Assembly: GCA_945788675.1 (NCBI GenBank)
Contig: CALZMY010000055.1
Location: 1-5,484 of the forward strand
Direction: 5' to 3'
Length of the DNA: 5,484 nt
Source of the DNA: an uncultured Gammaproteobacteria bacterium
GTDB taxonomy: Bacteria > Pseudomonadota > Gammaproteobacteria > SZUA-140
The position numbers were made by a program, and so were the translations under genes. The notes under the pieces are model-generated. The model worked only from the letters and a program-made list of their open reading frames with translations, was not told the origin of the DNA and did not search any database. Below, piece by piece: positions 1 through 5,484 of this stretch (positions within the stretch are counted from its first letter, which is position 1; every line of letters starts with the position of its first letter).

Positions 1-164
1 AGGAATTCGGCTTCAAGTAACAACCATACGGCGGCGCAGGTAAAAAACGCCAGCACTAAACACAGCGCCGCATAGACTGGATTGCGCACAGTGACGACAG
101 CCGCTGATGCGAGCACCAGGATCGTCGAAAAAATATAAAATAGGATCGGCTCTATACTCATCAT
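1..164 (-). CDS. nuoJ: NADH-quinone oxidoreductase subunit J (ND6 homologue), 3' end missing
   Basis: Membrane-arm subunit of complex I, homologous to mitochondrial ND6. It lies next to NuoH and NuoK, and its helices take part in coupling electron transfer to proton pumping. Only the first 54 complete codons are in the window; the frame is open to the left edge. The start is a double ATG (164 and 161), giving MMSIEPILFYIF or one residue less. Two hydrophobic helices are visible (about 6-26 and 30-50), separated by the family signature NPVYAAL (28-34) and followed by LAFF and WLLLEAEF, all typical of NuoJ N-termini. The full family length is about 165-220 aa, so most of the gene lies outside. 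No strong Shine-Dalgarno sequence is seen in the 12-bp gap after nuoI, so coupling to nuoI translation is plausible (inference). Confidence 0.93.
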   Translation of the reverse strand, partial: MMSIEPILFYIFSTILVLASAAVVTVRNPVYAALCLVLAFFTCAAVWLLLEAEF

Positions 165-176
165 TCTGCCATTCTG

Positions 177-665
177 TTAACGAAATTTAGCATCTTGCGC
201 ACGATCAGCAGCAATCTGCTTTTCGTGCAGGTCACCATGCGCCAGCAATTTCTCTTTGGTCATGATGCTCTCATCACGCGTCTCGAAGGCGTACTCGAAG
301 ACGCGGGTTTCAACGATGGCATCCACTGGGCACGCCTCTTCACAAAAACCACAATAGACGCACTTAAAAAGGTCGATATCGTAGAGCGTGGTACGGCGTG
401 AACCATCATCACGCGGCTCTGCCTCAATCGTGATCGCCAACGCTGGACAGACCGCCTCGCACAACTTACATGCAATGCAGCGCTCTTCACCATTGGGGTA
501 GCGTCGTAACGCATGCAGACCACGGAAACGGTTCGACTGCGGTGTCTTTTCTTCCGGGTACTGTACTGTAATCTTCGTTTTAAAGAAGTAGCGCCCCGTC
601 AGCTTGAGCCCCAGAAGCAATTCCCACAGCAGAAAGCTTTTTAAATAATGTTGGACTTTACTCAT
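177..665 (-). CDS. nuoI: NADH-quinone oxidoreductase subunit I (TYKY / 23 kDa type ferredoxin subunit)
   Basis: Complex I subunit at the junction of the peripheral and membrane arms. Its two [4Fe-4S] clusters (N6a and N6b) pass electrons toward the terminal cluster N2. With the ATG at 665 the protein is 162 aa. It has an amphipathic N-terminal region (about 1-30), the conserved FRGLHALRRYPNGEERC approach, then CIACKLCEAVCP (C63, C66, C69, C73) and CVYCGFCEEACP (C102, C105, C108, C112), the classic double 2[4Fe-4S] ferredoxin pattern. A longer version starting at TTG 686 is open in frame, but ATG 665 is preferred: it gives the usual family length, begins MSKVQHYLKSF much like relatives, and has AAGGA (680-676) 10 nt upstream. 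The central block is closest, from memory, to beta/gammaproteobacterial NuoI and differs from the longer E. coli form. The gap is 25 bp from nuoH and 12 bp to nuoJ. Confidence 0.96.
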   Translation of the reverse strand: MSKVQHYLKSFLLWELLLGLKLTGRYFFKTKITVQYPEEKTPQSNRFRGLHALRRYPNGEERCIACKLCEAVCPALAITIEAEPRDDGSRRTTLYDIDLFKCVYCGFCEEACPVDAIVETRVFEYAFETRDESIMTKEKLLAHGDLHEKQIAADRAQDAKFR

Positions 666-675
666 CGCATTACTA

Positions 676-680
676 TCCTT
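676..680 (-). promoter_or_regulatory. Ribosome binding site of nuoI
   Basis: AAGGA on the minus strand (680-676) ends 10 nt before the ATG at 665. It decides between the two possible nuoI starts, because it lies downstream of the alternative TTG at 686 and so could not serve it. It begins in the second copy of the 12-bp tandem repeat in the nuoH-nuoI gap. Confidence 0.7.
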
Positions 681-700
681 AATCAAACCCTTAATCGAAC
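677..700 (-). repeat. 12-bp tandem direct repeat at the nuoH-nuoI junction
   Basis: On the minus strand GTTCGATTAAGG (700-689) is followed immediately by GTTTGATTAAGG (688-677), identical at 11 of 12 positions. The first copy holds the last codons and the TAA stop of nuoH. The second copy supplies AAGG of the nuoI ribosome binding site. The single difference (C to T) creates the TTG at 686 that gives nuoI an apparent upstream start. It looks like a short duplication, though chance cannot be excluded for a repeat this small. Confidence 0.75.
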
Positions 701-1749
701 CATGGTCCGATCTTGGCCATCACGCCCACACCAATCACCAACAACCAAAAAATGGTGATCGGAATAAAGACCTTCCAGCCAAGGCGCATTACCTGATCAT
801 AACGGTAACGTGGGAAGGTCGCGCGAAACCACAGGAACAAAAATAGCAGGAAGGAGATCTTCGCCAGTAACCATACGATGCCCGGCACAAATGAGAAGAG
901 CGCTTCCAGACCTGGAATTCCCTGAAATGGCGATAACCAGCCACCCAAAAACATCAATGCAGTCAACGCCGAAATCAGGATCATGTTGGCATATTCGGCG
1001 AGGAAGAATAGCGCAAACGCCATACCGGAATATTCCACATGGAACCCCGCGACAATCTCAGACTCACCTTCTGCAACATCGAACGGTGCACGGTTGGTCT
1101 CAGCCAGCCCCGCAATAAAATAAATCAGGAAAAGAGGCAACAGTGGCAACCAGAACCAGTGCAGAAAGCTACCCGCCTGTGACTCAACAATCGCGCTCAG
1201 GTTCATGCTGCCGGCCGCCATCAACACACCGACCAGTGCAAATCCCATCGCAATTTCATAGGAGACCATTTGTGCGGCGGAACGAATCGAACCCAGGAAG
1301 GCATATTTGGAGTTCGATGCCCAGCCCGCAATGATCAATCCATAGACACCCATTGAACTGAGCGCTAGTACATAGAGCAAGCCAGCATCAATATCGGCTA
1401 GTACCCAACCATCATTAAACGGGATGACCGCCCAACAGGCCAGTGCAGGCGCAAGTGCTAATAACGGTGCGATCACAAACAGAAAACGGTTGGCATTGGT
1501 CGGGATGATGACCTCTTTCAAGATCAGTTTCAGACCATCGGCAATCGGTTGTAATATTCCTCGTGGTCCAACTCGATTGGGGCCAATACGCACCTGTATA
1601 TAGCCGATCACTTTACGTTCAGCCAGCGTGATATAGGCGACCGATAACATGATCGGCACCACAATCACGACGATCTTCAAAATGATAATCAGCAGCGTCT
1701 GTAACCCTGCAGGCACCATATCCCAGAATGATAGTAGTAGCTCAATCAT
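691..1749 (-). CDS. nuoH: NADH-quinone oxidoreductase subunit H (ND1 homologue)
   Basis: Integral membrane subunit of complex I, homologous to mitochondrial ND1. It anchors the peripheral arm and forms much of the quinone-binding chamber and the entry to the proton pathway. The protein is 352 aa with about eight hydrophobic helices, roughly at 15-40, 88-110, 122-145, 162-183, 195-215, 240-268, 285-308 and 325-345. Family hallmarks are AERKVIGYIQVRIGPNRVGP (43-62) after the first helix, the acidic loop ETNRAPFDVAEGESEIVAGF (217-236) and RATFPRYRYDQVMRLGW (309-325). The ATG at 1749 is preceded by AGGGAG (1769-1764), which lies inside the end of nuoG and is rather far (14 nt) from the start. Close linkage to nuoG suggests translational coupling. 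The stop codon lies in the first copy of a 12-bp tandem repeat. No truncation or frameshift is seen. Confidence 0.97.
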   Translation of the reverse strand: MIELLLSFWDMVPAGLQTLLIIILKIVVIVVPIMLSVAYITLAERKVIGYIQVRIGPNRVGPRGILQPIADGLKLILKEVIIPTNANRFLFVIAPLLALAPALACWAVIPFNDGWVLADIDAGLLYVLALSSMGVYGLIIAGWASNSKYAFLGSIRSAAQMVSYEIAMGFALVGVLMAAGSMNLSAIVESQAGSFLHWFWLPLLPLFLIYFIAGLAETNRAPFDVAEGESEIVAGFHVEYSGMAFALFFLAEYANMILISALTALMFLGGWLSPFQGIPGLEALFSFVPGIVWLLAKISFLLFLFLWFRATFPRYRYDQVMRLGWKVFIPITIFWLLVIGVGVMAKIGPWFD

Positions 1750-1759
1750 ATGGCTCTAC

Positions 1760-4168
1760 TCAGCTCCCTACCTTGTCTAGTTCGGCTTGTGCCAAATCAA
1801 TTTTTGTATTCCCCAGATCCATACCCGCAGTCTCATCAAGCCCTGTTGCCAAAAACAAACACCCTTGCGCCACGCCTGCATCAACGATCAGTGGCACAGT
1901 CGCTTCCACACCACCCTGGGTTACGCTAACAGCTGCTGCATCCTGCAAGCCATTGTCCGCCGCTGTTGCGGCAGAGATAAAGGCAGTTGCAACAGAAGAT
2001 TGATCTGCAGATTGCAGGGATGCCGCACGTCGCACGATGCTATCGACCGCATATGCTGGCACATCGGCAATACGCGTCACACCACTCTCAAGTGGTGAAA
2101 GTCGCTGCGGACAGTTCCACGCCATTGCATTCGATGGTTTAAGTGAAGCCGCAGCAGCAGCGACTTCATCACGTATTTCATCTGAGGATACATATTCAAA
2201 GCCATCCTGCTTGAAGAGATTACCAAGGACTCGCAATACCTTCCACGCAGGACGTGCCTCACCCTTAGGTGGCACGCTACCAGTAAAACTCTGCCAGATA
2301 CCTTCGACATTAACAAATGTTCCCGAGGTCTCAGTGAAGGCACTAACGGGTAACAATACATCCGCATAGGCTTTCATCGCATCGCTAACAAAAGGCGTCA
2401 ATGAGACAACAAAACTATCATTGAGCGCAGCAGTTGTCGTCTCCCCATTGGCACAATCCAGTTCAGGCTCAACGCCGTGCAGAATGTAAGCATCCTGTAA
2501 CTGCGTCATCATTTCGGATGCATTCAGACCAGCGTCTGCCTGTTGCTCGCCAGCCACAGTGCGATGTGGTTGCGCACCCGCAATCACAGCACCGGCACTG
2601 TTTGCGCCAGCCGTCAGATAACCCAGTGAGGCACCCGTATGTTCTGCAATCACTGTCGCAAGGGCACGCAGCGTTGCATAAGCAGGATGTAGTGTAGAAA
2701 GCGTACCAAGCAGCACGGTACTCTGCTTGCCGGCACTCAATGTCTCAGCAATGTTTTTGTGCACTGCATCAACCTTCACCTGATCTAACAATGAAGTCAG
2801 CTCGTTTGGCACATCTTTACCAGTCTGCGCAATCGCTGCTTTAGCAATCGCCGCCAACGCATGCTCCATACCAGCAGGTGATGCAATGATGCGCTCTTTT
2901 AGAGGATAATTGAATTCATAGTCAACAGGGTTCACCACCATCACATTGGCACCGTTTCGGGTAGCCTTGCGCAGACGATGATTGATAATCGGCTGCTCTT
3001 TTCTCAGATAAGAACCAATTAGCAACGCTGCATTGGTGTTATCGAGCGATTCAATCGCTTCTCCCAACCATGGCATCGCTGGATCACCATCCTGAGCGCT
3101 GAAATCAAGCTGACGCAGTCGGTGATCGATGTTTGAACTACCCAGTCCACGCAGCAACTTTTGCAACAGATACATCTCTTCAACCGTGGCAGATGGTGAA
3201 ACCAGTGCACCAATCTTACCGTTTGACGCCGCCTGAATCCCCTTGACCGCAGTCTCAAGTGCAGTCGACCAGTCTGTCTCCTGCCAGTAACCATCCTGCT
3301 TAATCATCGGCACCGTCAAACGATCTTCACCATTCAACGCTTCATAACTAAAGCGATCACGATCCGATAACCAGACTTCATTAATGCGCTCATTTTCACG
3401 TGGGTCAACACGCATCACTTGATCACCACGCACCTGAACAGTGACTGCAGAACCGGCACAGTCATGCGGTGCGATAGCAGGTTGCTGATTCATTTCCCAT
3501 GCACGCGCGGTGTAACGGAACGGCTTGGAGGTCAGTGCACCGACAGGACAGAGATCAATCACGTTACCAGACATCTCTGATTGCAATGATTTCTCGATGT
3601 AGGTACCAATCGATAAATTCTCACCACGGCCTGTTGCACCAAGTTCACGCACACCGGCAATCTCATCACCAAAACGAACACAACGGGTACAATGAATGCA
3701 GCGCGTCATCTCAGTCTCAATCAATGAGCCAATATTCTTATCCTTTACGACCCGTTTATCTTCAGCATATCCGGAATGCGTTCCACCGTAACCGATCGAA
3801 AATTCCTGTAATTCACATTCACCGCCCTGATCACAGATCGGGCAGTCGAGTGGGTGATTAACGAGTAGAAACTCCATCACCCCTTGTTGTGCTTCAACTG
3901 CCTTGTGAGAGGTGGTAAATACCTTCATCCCTTCAGTCACTGGTGTCGCGCAGGCCGGTAATGGCTTGGGCACCTTATCCACTTCAACCAGACACATACG
4001 ACAGTTTGCTGCGACCGAAAGTTTTTTGTGATAACAGAAACGAGGAATTGAAACGCCTGCATCATCTGCCGCTTCAATCAACATATCACCACGGCGCGCC
4101 TTAACGGTCTCGCCATTAATTTCGATACTGACCGAGATCTCTTCTAATATTTCTGGTGATGCACTCAT
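1760..4168 (-). CDS. nuoG: NADH-quinone oxidoreductase subunit G (75 kDa type, multi-cluster Fe-S protein)
   Basis: Largest peripheral subunit of complex I; it relays electrons from NuoF toward NuoI. The protein is 802 aa and begins with ATG at 4168. An N-terminal [2Fe-2S] ferredoxin domain carries the N1b ligands C45, C56, C59 and C73. The N5 motif follows as H105, C109, C112 and C118 (HPLDCPICDQGGEC), then the N4 ligands C157, C160, C163 and C207 (CIHCTRC, later LCPVGALTSKP). Residues from about 235 to 690 form the degenerate molybdopterin-oxidoreductase-like domain, which carries no cofactor in complex I. Residues from about 700 to 795 (VPAYAVDSIVRRA onward, then VTQGGVEATVPL) look like the terminal barrel of the same fold. 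Only C237 is present where E. coli-type NuoG has the CxxCxxxC of cluster N7, so N7 is absent, as in mitochondrial and many proteobacterial forms. E. coli NuoG is about 900 aa; this shorter length fits the type without N7. It overlaps nuoF by 4 bp and is followed by nuoH after 10 bp. Confidence 0.97.
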   Translation of the reverse strand: MSASPEILEEISVSIEINGETVKARRGDMLIEAADDAGVSIPRFCYHKKLSVAANCRMCLVEVDKVPKPLPACATPVTEGMKVFTTSHKAVEAQQGVMEFLLVNHPLDCPICDQGGECELQEFSIGYGGTHSGYAEDKRVVKDKNIGSLIETEMTRCIHCTRCVRFGDEIAGVRELGATGRGENLSIGTYIEKSLQSEMSGNVIDLCPVGALTSKPFRYTARAWEMNQQPAIAPHDCAGSAVTVQVRGDQVMRVDPRENERINEVWLSDRDRFSYEALNGEDRLTVPMIKQDGYWQETDWSTALETAVKGIQAASNGKIGALVSPSATVEEMYLLQKLLRGLGSSNIDHRLRQLDFSAQDGDPAMPWLGEAIESLDNTNAALLIGSYLRKEQPIINHRLRKATRNGANVMVVNPVDYEFNYPLKERIIASPAGMEHALAAIAKAAIAQTGKDVPNELTSLLDQVKVDAVHKNIAETLSAGKQSTVLLGTLSTLHPAYATLRALATVIAEHTGASLGYLTAGANSAGAVIAGAQPHRTVAGEQQADAGLNASEMMTQLQDAYILHGVEPELDCANGETTTAALNDSFVVSLTPFVSDAMKAYADVLLPVSAFTETSGTFVNVEGIWQSFTGSVPPKGEARPAWKVLRVLGNLFKQDGFEYVSSDEIRDEVAAAAASLKPSNAMAWNCPQRLSPLESGVTRIADVPAYAVDSIVRRAASLQSADQSSVATAFISAATAADNGLQDAAAVSVTQGGVEATVPLIVDAGVAQGCLFLATGLDETAGMDLGNTKIDLAQAELDKVGS
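1764..1769 (-). promoter_or_regulatory. Probable ribosome binding site of nuoH
   Basis: AGGGAG (1769-1764) is the only purine-rich Shine-Dalgarno-like stretch just before nuoH. It is 14 nt from the ATG at 1749, longer than the usual 5-10 nt, and lies within the last codons of nuoG. A weaker TAGAG sits closer to the start, so the exact site is uncertain. Confidence 0.45.
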
Positions 4169-5484
4169 GCGGCCACCTCTGACTTACTATCAGCTTTAGC
4201 GCCCGGGTTTGATCCAGGCCCAACCATGCAATGTTTATGTTCTATATGGTATTCGAATTCTTCTCTATAGCGTTCGATAAAGCTGGTCACCGGCCATGCC
4301 GCCGCATCACCAAAGGCACAGATGGTGCGGCCTTCGATGCGGTTTGCCGTCTGTACCAGACGATCCAGATCCTCAGGGCGCCCTTCACCATGCTCGATAC
4401 GTTGAATGATGCGCCACAACCAGCCAGTCCCTTCTCGGCAAGGAGTACATTGCCCACACGATTCCGCATAATAGAAGCGTGAAATCCGCAACAGCGCATT
4501 GACCATACAGGTCGAGTCATCCATTACGATCAAACCGCCGGAACCCAGACCACTGCCCGCTTTAGAAAGTGAATCATAATCCATGGTGCAATCCATAATG
4601 ACATCAGCAGGCAATACCGGCATTGATGATCCACCGGGAATAACGGCTTTAAGTTTATGCCCATCACGTACACCACCCGCAAGTTCCAGCAGGTCCTTGA
4701 ACGGCGTTCCCATTGGGATCTCAAAGTTACCGGGATTATTAACATGTCCAGAGACAGAAAATAGCTTTACGCCACCATTGTTAGGTTTACCCAGATTAAG
4801 AAACCACTCACCACCATTTCTCATGATGGCAGGGACAGATGCCAGCGTTTCAGTATTGTTAATCGTCGTTGGTCGACCGTAGAGGCCAAAATTCGCAGGG
4901 AATGGTGGCTTAAATCTTGGCTGGCCTTTTTTGCCTTCCATCGATTCAAGCAGCGCAGTCTCTTCCCCACAAATATAGGCACCGGCGCCGAGGTGACTGT
5001 GCAGTTCAAAATCAAATCCTGAACCTAAAAGATTTTCACCAAGAAAGCCGGCTTTACGCGCCTCTTCAAGTGCCTGTTCAAAACGCTCAAATGGCTCATG
5101 GTGGAATTCACCACGCATGTAGTTATAACCGACGGTTGCACCAATCGCGTAACCCGCTATCGCCATCCCCTCAACCAGCGCATGAGGATTAAAGCGCAAG
5201 ATGTCACGATCCTTACAGGTACCTGGTTCACTCTCATCGGAATTACAGACAATATATTTCTGACCGGGTGCGGTGCGTGGCATAAAGCTCCACTTGAGGC
5301 CAGTTGGAAAACCAGCACCACCACGTCCTCTCAACGCAGACTTCTTAATATTATCTATAATCTCTTCTGGTGAGGTTTTTTCTTTTAGAATTTTTTGCCA
5401 CGCCTGGTAGCCACCCACTTTAAGGTAGCTTTCCAGTGTCCACGGCTCATCAAACTGGAGCGTATCAAAGCAGACTTGAGTTTC
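4165..5484 (-). CDS. nuoF: NADH-quinone oxidoreductase subunit F (NADH/FMN-binding, 51 kDa type), 5' end missing
   Basis: Peripheral-arm subunit of complex I that binds NADH and FMN and starts electron transfer through [4Fe-4S] cluster N3. The reading frame is open to the right edge, giving 439 visible residues (counted here from the codon at 5484). Visible are the glycine-rich nucleotide/FMN motif GRGGAGFPTGLKW (53-65), the loop DESEPGTCKDRD (83-94), GAGAYICGEETAL (166-178), an SLBB-like segment (about 239-272), and the N3 ligands in SCGQCTPC (C343, C346, C349) with C389 in TICAFGDA. The family is usually about 420-445 aa, so probably only a few N-terminal residues are missing. A GTG at 5418 could be mistaken for the start, but the 22 codons before it are in frame and encode family-typical sequence (FDEPWTLESYLKVGGYQAW), so it is an internal valine. 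After the last conserved stretch (EEFEYHIEHKHC) there is a hydrophilic tail of about 20 residues. The stop overlaps the nuoG start. Identity is very secure. Confidence 0.97.
   Translation of the reverse strand, partial: ETQVCFDTLQFDEPWTLESYLKVGGYQAWQKILKEKTSPEEIIDNIKKSALRGRGGAGFPTGLKWSFMPRTAPGQKYIVCNSDESEPGTCKDRDILRFNPHALVEGMAIAGYAIGATVGYNYMRGEFHHEPFERFEQALEEARKAGFLGENLLGSGFDFELHSHLGAGAYICGEETALLESMEGKKGQPRFKPPFPANFGLYGRPTTINNTETLASVPAIMRNGGEWFLNLGKPNNGGVKLFSVSGHVNNPGNFEIPMGTPFKDLLELAGGVRDGHKLKAVIPGGSSMPVLPADVIMDCTMDYDSLSKAGSGLGSGGLIVMDDSTCMVNALLRISRFYYAESCGQCTPCREGTGWLWRIIQRIEHGEGRPEDLDRLVQTANRIEGRTICAFGDAAAWPVTSFIERYREEFEYHIEHKHCMVGPGSNPGAKADSKSEVAA
4173..4180 (-). promoter_or_regulatory. 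Ribosome binding site of nuoG, inside the end of nuoF
   Basis: AGAGGTGG reads on the minus strand from 4180 to 4173 and contains a near-consensus Shine-Dalgarno core (GAGGTG) that ends 5 nt before the nuoG ATG at 4168. It supports that start, which lies in the ATGA overlap with the nuoF stop. It sits in the codons of the last residues of NuoF. Confidence 0.8.

Noticed and set aside
195..401. Plus-strand open frame opposite nuoI (MRTISSNLLFVQ...)
   Set aside because: Fully antisense to conserved nuoI, short, and without recognisable motifs.
2080..2097. Perfect 7-bp inverted repeat with a 4-nt loop (CACCACT-CTCA-AGTGGTG) that might be a terminator or regulatory hairpin
   Set aside because: It lies inside nuoG codons (around residues 691-697), has no T-run after it on either strand, and a single short hairpin of this size is expected by chance in several kilobases.
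1728..2369. Open frames on the plus strand opposite nuoG (1728-2003, 1787-2098, 2037-2369)
   Set aside because: They lie entirely or almost entirely antisense to conserved complex I genes, show no recognisable domains and have protein compositions typical of shadow frames.
3499..3861. 120-codon open frame on the plus strand, rich in His, Gln, Ser and Arg
   Set aside because: It is antisense to the cysteine-rich part of NuoG that holds the N4 and N5 ligands. Its composition reflects the complementary codons, and no family was recognised.
1..5484. A possible undescribed system or accessory gene within the operon
   Set aside because: Every base outside gaps of 10-25 bp is assigned to a canonical complex I subunit in canonical order, with cluster ligands intact and no inserted gene, fusion or mobile element.

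Overview
The window is a continuous stretch of a nuo operon, encoding the proton-pumping NADH:quinone oxidoreductase (respiratory complex I). All genes lie on the minus strand. Read in the direction of transcription, from right to left, the order is nuoF (start cut off by the right edge), nuoG, nuoH, nuoI and nuoJ (end cut off by the left edge). This F-G-H-I-J order is the standard one for bacterial 14-subunit operons. nuoA-E would be expected beyond position 5484 and nuoK-N beyond position 1.

The genes are packed tightly. nuoF and nuoG overlap by 4 bp (ATGA). The gaps are 10 bp for nuoG-nuoH, 25 bp for nuoH-nuoI and 12 bp for nuoI-nuoJ. There is no non-coding stretch longer than 25 bp, and no promoter, terminator, RNA gene, mobile element or CRISPR array was seen. 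The spacing fits one polycistronic transcript started upstream of the window.

In the complex, NuoF oxidises NADH with FMN and passes electrons through its cluster N3. They then travel through N1b, N4 and N5 in NuoG and N6a/N6b in NuoI to quinone. The quinone is bound in a chamber that NuoH helps to form at the membrane. NuoJ belongs to the membrane arm that couples the reaction to proton pumping. All expected cluster ligands are present in the visible parts of NuoF, NuoG and NuoI, so the locus looks functional.

The organism is most likely a member of the Pseudomonadota. NuoI is the short (162 aa) TYKY type found in beta-, many gamma- and alphaproteobacteria and in mitochondria, not the longer E. 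coli form. NuoG lacks the extra N7 cysteines of E. coli. NuoF resembles, from memory, the gammaproteobacterial (Legionella-like) group. A gamma- or betaproteobacterium with about 50% GC is my best estimate; the genus cannot be named from this sequence alone.

The window is an ordinary housekeeping region and I found no sign of an undescribed system. The most concrete small oddity is a 12-bp tandem duplication spanning the nuoH stop codon and the nuoI ribosome binding site.
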